From: JALEFZ01 sp964564415
GTDB taxonomy: Bacteria > Bacteroidota > Bacteroidia > J057
DNA length: 64,000 bases
Assembly: GCA_964564415.1 (NCBI GenBank)
Contig: CAZMAV010000019.1
Coordinates: forward strand, 1 to 64,000
Reading direction: 5' to 3'
Below the pieces are notes generated by a model. It saw only the letters and a program-made list of their open reading frames with translations. It was not told the DNA's origin and made no database searches. This document shows, piece after piece, positions 1 to 8,226 of this stretch (position 1 is its first letter; each line of letters opens with the position of its first letter). Both the position numbers and the translations under genes were made by a program.

Positions 1-21
1 ATCCTGAAAACCAAATAATGC

Positions 22-60
22 AAAGCCGAAACCTGAGAAATATCTTGGGCTTCGGCTTTT
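22..60. terminator. Rho-independent-type hairpin
   Basis: The arms aaagccgaa (22-30) and ttcggcttt (51-59) are perfect 9-bp complements. The right arm ends in a short T run and the left arm begins with an A run, so it could act in both directions. It probably ends a gene lying left of the window. Confidence 0.55.
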
Positions 61-613
61 ATAGCTACATAATAGCTAATAAGCTAGATATTTAAACATA
101 TAGTTACCTATTGATAAATTTGTAATTTGCGAACAGGGAGGATTGGTCTTTACCTTATTTTTAGCTCTAGTTTACGCGATTATGATGTTTCCAGTTTGTA
201 TAATTTCTCAATGCTGTGGTGGAATAAGCAAGGATAGTAGAGAGTATTTGCAATAATCAGATATTAAAGTTCGATATAATGATATTTCGTGTAAATCTAT
301 GGTTTGCCTTTCCTCGTTTTATAAAATTTATAATTAGGGTTTTATGACTTTTTTAAAATTATTTTGGCTTTTTAAAATATGAATTATTACTCATCTATTT
401 TTGAACAAATCATAACCTGTCATAGGTTTTTTGCGAATTTATTTAGATATTAACGATATATGAGACAAATGTAAAACAATTACATCCTTTCTTCGTTTCG
501 TTTGTACCTAAATCTAAGTTACGAGTACTCGGTCTAACGACCTATGGAAATGTTTAAGATTTCCGAATGAATAGTTCAGCCGTTCATTCAGCCCCTTTAA
601 CCATACCATACAG
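61..613. other. AT-rich intergenic stretch
   Basis: No convincing gene, tRNA or structured RNA was seen over these 550 bases. The sequence is AT-rich and broken by stops in all frames; the longest open stretch (about 120-255, + strand) lacks a plausible start. It presumably contains the promoter of the small gene at 614, but no exact TAnnTTTG box was found close to it. Confidence 0.5.
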
Positions 614-757
614 ATGAAAAGTAAATTTAAAACTCCTTCACGCAAGCGTTTAAAGAGCACAAAGAAGCGTCAAGCCCATGCTCGCGCCAAATCAAGAAAT
701 GAGTCCTTGAACACTCGTCTCATCAGAAAGGCCATCGAGGCTGACTGGAACGAGTAA
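614..757 (+). CDS. small very basic protein (47 aa), unknown
   Basis: ATG at 614 opens a 47-residue frame ending in TAA at 755-757, followed 33 bases later by a good terminator. The protein is rich in Lys and Arg over its first 40 residues (KFKTPSRKRLKSTKKR) and ends acidic (AIEADWNE). Composition and size resemble ribosomal or ribosome-associated proteins, but it matches neither bL34, bS21 nor THX by eye. A free-standing gene with its own terminator and a long leader fits a well-expressed RNA-binding protein. The role is inference; that the frame is coding is supported by the clean boundaries and composition. Confidence 0.6.
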   Translation: MKSKFKTPSRKRLKSTKKRQAHARAKSRNESLNTRLIRKAIEADWNE

Positions 758-790
758 GGCATCGATTAGTGATGTTGTAACAACTGGAGG

Positions 791-826
791 GGCTGCACCA
801 CGGCACGGGTGCGGCTTTTCTTTTTT
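791..826 (+). terminator. Rho-independent terminator
   Basis: The hairpin ggctgcacc / gggtgcggc (one G-T pair) has a short loop and is followed by ttttctttttt. It lies 33 bases after the stop codon of the small basic protein gene and would end that transcript. Confidence 0.75.
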
Positions 827-918
827 ATGGGCAACTGCTTCGTTAAACCATTCCCTACATTTTTGAGGTAAAATTTGCCCTTCCCGCCCTACTGTCGCTC
901 TTGATATCGGCCTTCACG

Positions 919-1263
919 ATGTTTGTGGATGGCTATAAGCTCTTTCTCTATTACAGCCTTAACTCAAGTGCATCCATATTTGAGACCCAGAAAAAGTTGG
1001 AGAGTCTGCGTTATTACGAGCGATTAGATACTCGTTCTTTGGCAGTAATCATACCTCTTTTTGCCGCTCCATTTTTGATTGTCTTTCTCAAGGCTTCCCT
1101 GGGCTTAGACCTATATGTTTTCCAGGGGCCTCTCCTGTCCCTGATTATTGGAAGTATAGGGATAGGTACTTTGATTAGCTTCATTCTGCTGCGCTTTCCC
1201 GACAAAGGAATTGAAGAATCCTTGGATTTTCTGGAAGACTTAAAAAAGGAAAAGGAGGTCTAG
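919..1263 (+). CDS. hypothetical two-TM membrane protein, possibly truncated
   Basis: 114 residues from the ATG at 919; a TTG at 901 would add six. Two hydrophobic segments are visible (about residues 41-62 and 68-90), then an acidic, helical tail (GIEESLDFLEDLKKEKEV). The layout looks like the C-terminal half of the larger Bacteroidota membrane proteins that carry a soluble helical region, paired membrane helices and a charged tail, so the N-terminus may have been lost. The gene sits in a stretch with other decayed genes. Only about 90 bases separate it from the preceding terminator, enough for a short promoter. No function can be assigned. Confidence 0.45.
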   Translation: MFVDGYKLFLYYSLNSSASIFETQKKLESLRYYERLDTRSLAVIIPLFAAPFLIVFLKASLGLDLYVFQGPLLSLIIGSIGIGTLISFILLRFPDKGIEESLDFLEDLKKEKEV

Positions 1264-1304
1264 GATACTGGTTTGCCTCTCTTAATTTGGGTCTTAGATC
1301 AAAA

Positions 1305-1415
1305 TGATTATCACGAATGAATGGCCAAAGCGCTCTTGGAGGTTATTGTAAATAACTTGTTTTAAATCCCAAGAGCGCTATTTGTTGTATCGCCATACAT
1401 GATTGATGATCGTCA
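1305..1415. repeat. 111-bp palindromic element, copy 1 (diverged)
   Basis: It begins with tgattatcacgaat, identical to copy 2 at 45778. The first 21 bases of both copies are identical and both copies are 111 bases long. The internal arms agcgctcttgg (1329-1339) and ccaagagcgct (1369-1379) pair perfectly over 11 bp. The right terminal arm (1402-1415) matches the inverse of the left one at only 10 of 14 positions, so this copy has decayed at one end. It lies between two damaged genes. A MITE-like element or a structured RNA would explain it; no transposase is nearby. Confidence 0.75.
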
Positions 1416-1592
1416 CCCATGAAAAAAATATTCTTTTGAAATGTTTTATTTTAGAAAGTGAATGGAAAGCTATCAATGTAAATTATATTTCTAATCGACT
1501 AAAAATAGCAAAATAGCAAAAGGTTTAATTACCCGTATCTTTATAAATTGAATATCCAAAATTGCTACCTTGTAATTCAATGCGAAAAGGTC

Positions 1593-2677
1593 ATGGGGGA
1601 CGATATCAGAAAATGGAGTATCACCTTTCTACTATTAATCCTATGTCTGACTGGTCTGAAGTGCCAGGAACCCCAGCTTTTAGAGATAAGTCGAGAAGAT
1701 GGACTGCCTCACCGTACGGTATTCGGAATAGACCAGGATACTAAGAGAGCTTTGTTAATAGGTACGACCATCGGATTGTTTTCCTATGATGGATTCAACT
1801 TCCGAGAGCTTCCCTACGGCTTCTACATTCGACATCGGCAGGTGTTCAACCTTTCGAGTCTGTCCGATACTTCTTTTGTGTTTATCAATTACAAGGGTTT
1901 ACCCTTTCATTATCATGTAGATTCAATTCGTTTATTATACTTTCCGGGTTTGGATCCGGTCCTTCGATTCAGGAAGTTAGAAACCTTTGGTTCCTCTTCG
2001 TCCGAAGTATTTTTATTTGGAAGAAGGAGGATAAAAATGGAAACAACTGGGTCTGCACGAGTCAGGGGCTTTGGGAGATTGAAAAAGGGAAAGTACTTAA
2101 GAAGAGAGAAATATTGAATCTTTATCAGGACAGAGAAAAAATTATTGGAAGATCGGATAAAGCACGTTCACGTAGACCGCGAAAATAACGGCATTTATCT
2201 TTCTTCGGTCGGGAGTGATTTGTATTTGTTCCAAAATGGAAGCCTGAAGAAACTTCCTTTGTTGGATTGGGGAATTGATAATCATGTGGCTGGCTTTGTG
2301 CAGGGAAAGGATGGAATTTTGTGGATGATCATAAACAGGAAGGGTGTCATTGGCATCCGAAATGGGAAACTGGAAGAGAGTTATTGTCTGGCTGATGGGA
2401 TCAAGGGCAGGAGTCTACAGAAATCGATGCCTTTGAGATATTTCCCAACCCAGCTTCGGAGCTCCTGACTTTAAGCTATCCAAAGGTAGAAGGAAATCTT
2501 ACCTGGACCCTGTATAATCTCCAGGGACAGAAGGTCCTTGAGCAGAGCAACCTGGAGTGGGCTTTGGGAAAACATAAGATCAATGTATCTCAACTTCCCG
2601 ATGGATTATACATGACCAGGGTCACCGATCAAGAAGGAAAAGTGATTTATCAAGACAAGGTACAAGTGGCTAAATAG
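1593..2677 (+). pseudogene. frameshifted propeller-sensor / T9SS-tail remnant
   Basis: ATG at 1593 gives a signal peptide and then a typical start of a ligand-sensing propeller (reg_prop) protein: SREDGLPHRTVFGIDQD, then a WIGT-like strand LIGTTIGLFSYDG. The frame shifts near 2015-2030, where the reading continues as WKKEDKNGNNWVCTSQGLWE in another frame. It shifts again near 2145 (DRIKHVHVDRENNGIYLSS) and near 2420. It ends at 2677 with a complete T9SS sorting domain (FEIFPNPASELLTLSYP to VQVAK). Propeller sensors normally continue into a Y_Y_Y domain, membrane helix and kinase or HTH, so the tail probably came from a second gene through a deletion. At least three frame breaks make a functional product unlikely. 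Confidence 0.8.
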
Positions 2678-2696
2678 TACTTCAAATAGGCTAAAA

Positions 2697-2739
2697 ATAT
2701 AGGGGCTGTCCAGCACACGGACAGCCCCTATTTGTTTTT
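2697..2739. terminator. strong hairpin terminator
   Basis: The arms ataggggctgtcc and ggacagcccctat form a perfect 13-bp stem with a 6-base loop, followed by ttgttttt. It lies between the T9SS-tail pseudogene (+) and the end of odhB (-) and can serve both strands. Confidence 0.8.
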
Positions 2740-2754
2740 CTCGTTTGGGCTGGG

Positions 2755-4023
2755 CTATACCCCCAGCAACATCCTGGAAGGGTCTTCCAGTCTTTCTTTT
2801 ACCCTAAAAAGGAAGCTGACAGCTTCTTTTCCGTCTATCACCCGGTGGTCATAGGAAAGAGCCACATACATGATAGGACGTATCTTAACCTCTCCATTGA
2901 CGGCCATGGGGCGATCCACAATGTTGTGCATGCCCAGGATAGCAGACTGAGGAGGATTGAGAATAGGCGTGGAAAGCATAGAGCCAAATATTCCCCCGTT
3001 TGTGATGGAGAAGGTTCCACCAGTCATGTCTTCGATGGTAATCTTATTTTCTCTGGCTTTGAGGGCATAGTGAAGAACGGCCTGTTCGATCTCGGGAAGG
3101 GTCATCAGGTGGGCATCCCGAATGACCGGTACTACCAGTCCTTTTTCTGTCGATACGGCAATGCCAATATCTGCGTAATTGTGGTAGATGATCTCCTTAC
3201 CCTCGATCTGAGCATTGACGCCGGGAAACTCCATCAGGGCCATGGTCACGGCCTTGGTAAAGAATGACATGAAACCCAGCCCCACCCCGTGGGTCTCCTT
3301 GAATTTTTCCTTGTAGGCTGCCCTGATCTTCTTAATTTCAGTGAGGTCCACCTCGTTGAAGGTGGTAAGCATGGCCGTTTCATTTTTGACCTCTACCAGT
3401 CGACTGGCAATGGCCCGGCGCATGCTGGACATCTTTTCCCGGCTTTGTTCCCGCTGCTGCCCGTTGGATACGGTGGGCATCTCCGGAATGGGTCGCTTGG
3501 CAGGGGCCTCCTCTTTCGATGGCTGAGGCGCCGACTTGGAGGCAGGAGCTGCTGATTTATTGTTGGAAGCCTGAATGACATCGGTTTTGGTGATGCGACC
3601 TCCACGGCCTGAACCCTCGACCTGCTCTTTGGAGATGCCCTTCTCCTTCATCATCTTATCTGCCGAAACCGAGGGGTGGCCCTTGGCAGGGCTATCGGCT
3701 AGGGCTACATCTTTTTGCGGGGCTGTCTCTGCCTTGGATTCGGATTTTTCCTCTTCTTTCTTTTTGGCGGGGGCTGTTCCTCCTGCGGCGGAGGTGTCTA
3801 TCTTGGCGATGACTTGCCCTACTTCTACCATATCTCCTTCTTCTGCCAGAATCTCTATGACCCCGCCGTCTTCGGCATTGATGGTCAGGGTCGCTTTATC
3901 GGAATTGATCTCAGCCAGTTCATCGTCCATTTCGACGGTGGCACCATTTTCTACCAGCCAGCCTTCGATTTCTACCTCTGTGATAGATTCGCCCGGGCTT
4001 GGTACTTTAACTTCTACGATCAT
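2755..4023 (-). CDS. odhB: 2-oxoglutarate dehydrogenase E2 (dihydrolipoyl succinyltransferase)
   Basis: 422 residues, usual length for the TCA-cycle E2 subunit, which transfers the succinyl group from lipoate to CoA in the cytoplasmic 2-oxoglutarate dehydrogenase complex. An N-terminal lipoyl domain (about 1-77) carries the lipoylated lysine in SDKAT (K43). A Pro/Ala/Lys-rich linker is followed by the peripheral-subunit (E3) binding domain near 116-150 (GHPSVSADKMMKEKG, GRGGRITKTDV). The C-terminal catalytic domain ends with SYDHRVIDG, holding the catalytic His (H393). The single start ATG at 4023 fits the conserved lipoyl N-terminus. The E1 gene is not adjacent; upstream on the same strand are membrane-protein genes. 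Assignment to the 2-oxoglutarate rather than the pyruvate complex rests on the single lipoyl domain and MIVEVKVPSPGES start. Confidence 0.93.
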   Translation of the reverse strand: MIVEVKVPSPGESITEVEIEGWLVENGATVEMDDELAEINSDKATLTINAEDGGVIEILAEEGDMVEVGQVIAKIDTSAAGGTAPAKKKEEEKSESKAETAPQKDVALADSPAKGHPSVSADKMMKEKGISKEQVEGSGRGGRITKTDVIQASNNKSAAPASKSAPQPSKEEAPAKRPIPEMPTVSNGQQREQSREKMSSMRRAIASRLVEVKNETAMLTTFNEVDLTEIKKIRAAYKEKFKETHGVGLGFMSFFTKAVTMALMEFPGVNAQIEGKEIIYHNYADIGIAVSTEKGLVVPVIRDAHLMTLPEIEQAVLHYALKARENKITIEDMTGGTFSITNGGIFGSMLSTPILNPPQSAILGMHNIVDRPMAVNGEVKIRPIMYVALSYDHRVIDGKEAVSFLFRVKERLEDPSRMLLGV

Positions 4024-4165
4024 GGGATCAGGATTTTTGTGTTCCTTTTATGTGGATGAATGATTTTTTCTACGCAAATGCAGCCCCTTGGATATGAACC
4101 ATTCAGGGCTTAGGACAAAAATAAAATAAATATCTAGATTTGGACATATCGAAGGGAAGCATTCG

Positions 4166-4660
4166 TCATTCTGGAAAGATTTGTTTCCCTTTTCTCCGCC
4201 TCGCCTTTTTGCCTTGGTAGAAGGTCCAAATGAGCAGTATACCCAAGAGAGCTCCCATTCCATCCACGCCTACGTCCCAAAGGCTGGAACCCCTTCCCGG
4301 GATGAAACGCTGATGAAATTCATCGCTGAAGGCATAGCTGACGGCCGAAAGCCAGGCAAGAAGGTAGGCTTGCCGCCGATCCACATACCACCACCAAAGG
4401 CGAAAAAACAGAATGGCCAAGACGAAGTACTCGGTAAAATGTGCGGCCTTGCGGACAAAAATCTTTACTGCATCCATTTCCAATATTGCTGGATCCAAAG
4501 GGAGCAAGGAAAGCAGCCAGAGGACCAGTCCACTCGTCTGCCTGCTGTCCGACTTATCCTGGTGAGAAAGGACAAAGATCAGGATCATCCAGGAGATAAG
4601 GGGGAGCCATCTGTAGAGCAGGGGATCACGGATTTCCTTTGCAGGAGGAGCTTTTTTCAA
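4166..4660 (-). CDS. VanZ-like family membrane protein
   Basis: 164 residues with about four hydrophobic segments. The VanZ-family signature is clear: an N-terminal membrane helix ending in FVLSHQDKS, the motif RKAAHFTEY, and the late motif SDEFHQRFIPGRGSSLWDVGVD followed by the last helix. VanZ-like proteins are inner-membrane proteins of mostly unknown role; the founding member gives low-level teicoplanin resistance, which cannot be inferred here. The gene starts 12 bases after the stop of the DUF2937-like gene, so the two are probably co-transcribed, with odhB 142 bases further on the same strand. Confidence 0.8.
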   Translation of the reverse strand: MKKAPPAKEIRDPLLYRWLPLISWMILIFVLSHQDKSDSRQTSGLVLWLLSLLPLDPAILEMDAVKIFVRKAAHFTEYFVLAILFFRLWWWYVDRRQAYLLAWLSAVSYAFSDEFHQRFIPGRGSSLWDVGVDGMGALLGILLIWTFYQGKKARRRKGKQIFPE

Positions 4661-4672
4661 GGGAGCTGAAAG

Positions 4673-5194
4673 TTAGGCAGAATCACTTTTACGCTTTCGG
4701 CGGGCTTTTCTTACCGGAGTAGTCAGCAAAAAGAGCAGTAGGGAGCAGAGCAAAACGCCGATCAGTCCGTACACAAGAGATTCTACATCCAGGTTGACTC
4801 CGGGTTTGAAATCCATGGCTTGGCGGATGCTACGCTTCGATTCGGTATAGAAGACATAAGGCCTCTTCCAGGGTTCTGCCCCATTGATGCGCTTGATGCT
4901 CTGGTCATAATCCTGATAATGCTCCAGCGAATTACGGAGGAGCTGAACACTATCGGCATTGGCCGTGGTATCCGCTATGGCATTGAGGTAGGCTTCAGGA
5001 GAAAAATTTTCCTGAAAAGCTCGTCGTTGAGTCTCCTCGTAGACCGGACGGGCCTCCTCCCTGGCCTGGGCCAACACCTCTACATATTGATCGATGTAGA
5101 CGGGAATTTGAAGGAATATTAGAGCTACTGCCACACAGAGACAGCGCTCGATAAATTGCCATATTCCCCTGAAAATATTGATTATACCGCTCAT
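4673..5194 (-). CDS. DUF2937-like membrane protein
   Basis: 173 residues. A membrane helix near residues 18-35 is followed by IDQYVEVLAQAREEARP, which resembles the start of DUF2937 proteins. A helical, charged middle region follows, then a second helix near 140-160 and a very basic tail (RKARRKRKSD). The domain call rests on this N-terminal pattern and the two-helix layout, so it is moderate. It is first in a likely pair with the VanZ-like gene (12-base gap). No function is known for the family. Confidence 0.6.
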   Translation of the reverse strand: MSGIINIFRGIWQFIERCLCVAVALIFLQIPVYIDQYVEVLAQAREEARPVYEETQRRAFQENFSPEAYLNAIADTTANADSVQLLRNSLEHYQDYDQSIKRINGAEPWKRPYVFYTESKRSIRQAMDFKPGVNLDVESLVYGLIGVLLCSLLLFLLTTPVRKARRKRKSDSA

Positions 5195-5308
5195 GTAAAC
5201 TAATGATAGGACTATCAGAGGACTTCTCCAAGTATGAAAGAAAAAAAATGTGATGGAGTGAACATTTAGCCATAGGTTTCGTTCCTTCGTATCTAGTATT
5301 TGGTATAT

Positions 5309-6211
5309 ATGCTTAAAGCTTTTTATTCAGATCAATATGTACCTCAACTTCCTGAGGGTCATAGGTTCCCGATAAGCAAATATCAGCTGATCAGGGAGCA
5401 ATTGCTGTATGAAGGGGCGCTGGAAATCGATCAATTCGAAGAATCCCATCCCATAGCGGAAGAGGCTATATTGCGAATTCATGAAAGGCAGTATTGGGAA
5501 GCCATACGCGACCAGAACCTGGACCCCCGCTCGGTGAGAAAGATCGGTTTTCCCCAATCGTCTACCCTGGTAGAAAGATCCAGAAGGTCTTGTCAGGGTA
5601 CCCTCAGTGCTGCTATACATGCATTGTCTCATGGCATTGGGCTAAATATTGCTGGGGGTACCCACCACGCCTATGCTGATCATGGGGAGGGCTTTTGCCT
5701 GCTCAACGACCTGGCGATCAGTTCGGCCTTCCTTCTGGAAAGCAAACGGGTCAGGCAAATTTTGATCGTGGACCTGGACGTCCACCAGGGAAATGGGACA
5801 GCCAAGATTTTTCAGGATGAAAATCGGGTATTCACCTTTTCTATGCATGGAGCCCACAATTATCCGCTTAAAAAGGAAAAGTCCGACATAGATATTCCCC
5901 TCAATAATGGTACAAAGGATGAGATTTACCTCAAGATTCTCGACGACCAACTTCCACGCCTGATCAATCAGGTAAAACCCGACTTAATTTTTTACCAATC
6001 GGGAGTAGATGTCCTCGAAAGCGATCGCCTCGGCAAACTTTCGCTGAGCAAGGAAGGCTGCAAAGAGAGAGATTTACTGGTCATAGAGATGGTCAACCGG
6101 AGCCAGATTCCCCTGGCGGTCTGCATTGGTGGGGGATACTCGGACAAACTCTCCGACACCGTAGACGCCCACAGCAATACATTTCGCGTAGCGGCAGAAG
6201 TATATACCTAA
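5309..6211 (+). CDS. histone deacetylase-family (AcuC/AphA-like) metal hydrolase
   Basis: 300 residues from the ATG at 5309; an upstream GTG gives only three more. The zinc-amidohydrolase fold of the arginase/deacetylase superfamily is shown by the His pair in AGGTHHA (near residue 119), the metal ligands in VDLDVHQGNGT (about 155-162), the late Asp in YQSGVDVLESD, and the GGGYS motif with the transition-state Tyr. Bacterial members remove acetyl groups from acetyl-lysine, polyamines or similar amides in the cytoplasm; the substrate here is not known. Only about 115 bases separate it from the oppositely oriented DUF2937 gene, so the promoters are divergent. All recognised catalytic residues are present. 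Confidence 0.88.
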   Translation: MLKAFYSDQYVPQLPEGHRFPISKYQLIREQLLYEGALEIDQFEESHPIAEEAILRIHERQYWEAIRDQNLDPRSVRKIGFPQSSTLVERSRRSCQGTLSAAIHALSHGIGLNIAGGTHHAYADHGEGFCLLNDLAISSAFLLESKRVRQILIVDLDVHQGNGTAKIFQDENRVFTFSMHGAHNYPLKKEKSDIDIPLNNGTKDEIYLKILDDQLPRLINQVKPDLIFYQSGVDVLESDRLGKLSLSKEGCKERDLLVIEMVNRSQIPLAVCIGGGYSDKLSDTVDAHSNTFRVAAEVYT

Positions 6212-6287
6212 AAAAATGGCCCTTCCAAAAAGCAGGGAGGACCACCATGATTACGAATTTGTTAGAGAATAAACCTTAGACTAACGC

Positions 6288-7010
6288 TTAGATATTCAAG
6301 AAATTGAACCTAAAGGAAAGACCGGTGGAAGGGCGGAAAGAAATGTTGTCAGAACCCTCTGACATCAAAAAAGAAGCGTAGGTATTCCACTTGATCGAAC
6401 GGGTAATCCTAAGGCTCAGGCCTGTGGTGAATTTATAGTAGTCGAATTCAATATTTTCTCCCGATACACTCCTAAGTTCCTGGGTGCCAACGCCACCACT
6501 CAGTCGAAACCATTCTTTGAATAGAAATCCTGCTTCGACTTCTTGAAAGCGAAAGGAAGAGCCACTCATGTCCACTTCGAAGGGAAGGTTTTGCTCATTG
6601 AGAAGAAGAGCCACAGTCTGAGGGGAACTGAATCCCGAAGTGCCCCAAAGGCCGAGAACATTGGCGCGACGGCCCTTATGGTCAAATCGAATTCCGATCA
6701 TTCCTTCTCCCATCAGGTTGGTCCTTTCAGAATTGGGGCTGAAGCCGGTCTCATTGTTTGAGTCGTAAAGGTAGTTGCTGGCTACCCCCAGTTGGAGGTG
6801 GAGTCTGTCCTTTTTCTTTCTGCGCTTAGGCTTTTCCTGAGGACGTTCGACCACGACAGTTCTTACCGGTTCAGGTTCGGGTCGGGGAGCAGGTCTGTCC
6901 ACGACTACATCTCGGTAGGTTTTTTTGATGGTGACACAGGTCTGGGCTTGAGCGAAACCCAGTCCAGCCAGCAGGCTTAGGGTAAAAATTATTCTTAACA
7001 TGGGCATCAA
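6288..7010 (-). CDS. predicted outer-membrane beta-barrel protein
   Basis: 240 residues with a signal peptide (cleavage after the FAQAQ region). A Pro/Arg/Glu/Lys-rich segment (about 40-70) precedes alternating hydrophobic strands such as LHLQLGVASNYLYD, FRLSGGVGTQEL and YASFLMSEGSD, and the chain ends in an aromatic-rich strand (GLSFRFNFLNI) typical of outer-membrane barrels. The short basic Pro-rich stretch after the signal peptide could bind peptidoglycan or a partner protein, which is only a suggestion. No family is recognised. The neighbour on the same strand, 103 bases upstream, is the CotH-like secreted protein. Confidence 0.6.
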   Translation of the reverse strand: MMPMLRIIFTLSLLAGLGFAQAQTCVTIKKTYRDVVVDRPAPRPEPEPVRTVVVERPQEKPKRRKKKDRLHLQLGVASNYLYDSNNETGFSPNSERTNLMGEGMIGIRFDHKGRRANVLGLWGTSGFSSPQTVALLLNEQNLPFEVDMSGSSFRFQEVEAGFLFKEWFRLSGGVGTQELRSVSGENIEFDYYKFTTGLSLRITRSIKWNTYASFLMSEGSDNISFRPSTGLSFRFNFLNI

Positions 7011-7112
7011 AGCTTAATTTCTATTTCTATCCGGGTGATACCTCTTAGGAAAAAGAGGCAGTGTTTTTACAGATAGACTGAAAAAGTCAAAAATCGGTTG
7101 CATGTTTATTTC

Positions 7113-8105
7113 TTATTTACACTTTTTTTGGAACACCTCTTCACGGGTTTTCTTGCGATTGATGTGGCGGAAAGACTTCTTGAGAAGCTTGACCGATTCT
7201 CTGATGCTCTCATTGCTGAGGTAGGGAGAATTTTGATACAAATCCAGGATATCCTCTTTTTTATTGTTGAATTCAGAGAGAAGCTCCTCACATTCCTGGT
7301 CGGAGAGGCATAGGTTTTTGAATCTCCTTCGCTCATAATAGGGGTGTTTCTTATCGTCATTTTGGATGGTGTAAGGGGCTGCTACGATGCCTGCCCAGTC
7401 AAAATCATAGGGCACGACGATGTTCTTTTTTCTTCCATTGCCGATGATTTTGACATTTTGCCTTACGGTAATGTCAAAATCGGAATTGGCGATCATATAG
7501 TTGAATAAATGGACAGTGGCGAGCATCTGACGGTTGACATCGGGCTTGCGGAGGACTAGGTCTTCATCTATGGGAAAGGCAGCATTGCGATCTGCGAGGT
7601 GCTCTTCGGATTCAATAAAAAATGCCCAATGGGTTTCGGTCGGCAGGTTTTCGGCCTCATCCACATAAGTGATTCGGGCCAACCTTACCCTAAAGCTTAT
7701 CGGAGTGATCAGGTTATAAATTTTGTAGGCGTAGTACTCCTTGAGGATGGTTTCATCTCCCTGACAGTGGGTTACCAACTTAAGTTTGTCTTGGTCTTCG
7801 AAGGGATGGGGAAGGCCTCCTTTTTTAAAATTTACCTTGACCGGGGGGAAGTTACATATGGCCTGATCTCTGCGAAATCTTCCCCGGACTTTTATTTTCA
7901 TAGGTACCTCTATTTCCTTTCCATCTGTAGAATATAGCAGCTTTGCCTTGTGGTAATTTGCCCTCATGCTTCGGTCGGCTTCGAAGGCGGTAAGATCGGC
8001 CTTTAGGGTGAGTTGAAGTGGTTCTTCAGATTGAAATAATGGAGTCTGTCCGTATATTTCAAAGAAATGGAAAGACAGAAAAAGCAGAATTCCCAGTTTT
8101 TTCAT
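7113..8105 (-). CDS. secreted protein, possible CotH-like kinase fold
   Basis: 330 residues with a signal peptide (ending near IYGQ). Early beta-rich sequence contains MKIKVRGRFRRDQAICNFPPVKV, similar to the opening of CotH-type proteins (R-G-x-x-R then F-P-x-K). Later, HLFNYMIANSDFDITVRQNVKII and IVVPYDFDWAG resemble the catalytic-loop and metal-binding Asp motifs of CotH/HipA-like atypical kinases (n-Y-l-i-x-N-x-D ... p-w-D-x-D). CotH proteins phosphorylate other secreted or coat proteins. The C-terminal third is helical and charged. The family link is by eye only; the protein might instead be an uncharacterised Bacteroidota family with the same motifs. Confidence 0.55.
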   Translation of the reverse strand: MKKLGILLFLSFHFFEIYGQTPLFQSEEPLQLTLKADLTAFEADRSMRANYHKAKLLYSTDGKEIEVPMKIKVRGRFRRDQAICNFPPVKVNFKKGGLPHPFEDQDKLKLVTHCQGDETILKEYYAYKIYNLITPISFRVRLARITYVDEAENLPTETHWAFFIESEEHLADRNAAFPIDEDLVLRKPDVNRQMLATVHLFNYMIANSDFDITVRQNVKIIGNGRKKNIVVPYDFDWAGIVAAPYTIQNDDKKHPYYERRRFKNLCLSDQECEELLSEFNNKKEDILDLYQNSPYLSNESIRESVKLLKKSFRHINRKKTREEVFQKKCK

Positions 8106-8226
8106 GATTTCAAAGCCTTAGGTGTGTTTGCGTATATACAATTTACTTTAAATTGATTTAAAGTAAAACAGATGGCATACTGCTGGTAGTTTTTCGGTTA
8201 TTTGTTTTACCTAATACTCACAAACC

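Noticed and set aside
120..262. Open stretch with a hydrophobic peptide (LVFTLFLALVYAIMMFPVC)
   Set aside because: No plausible start codon before the hydrophobic part, only 24 codons from the first ATG, and no ribosome-binding or promoter context.
3575..4063. Long open frames opposite odhB
   Set aside because: They lie wholly antisense to a conserved gene and have low-complexity Ser/Gly composition typical of shadow frames.
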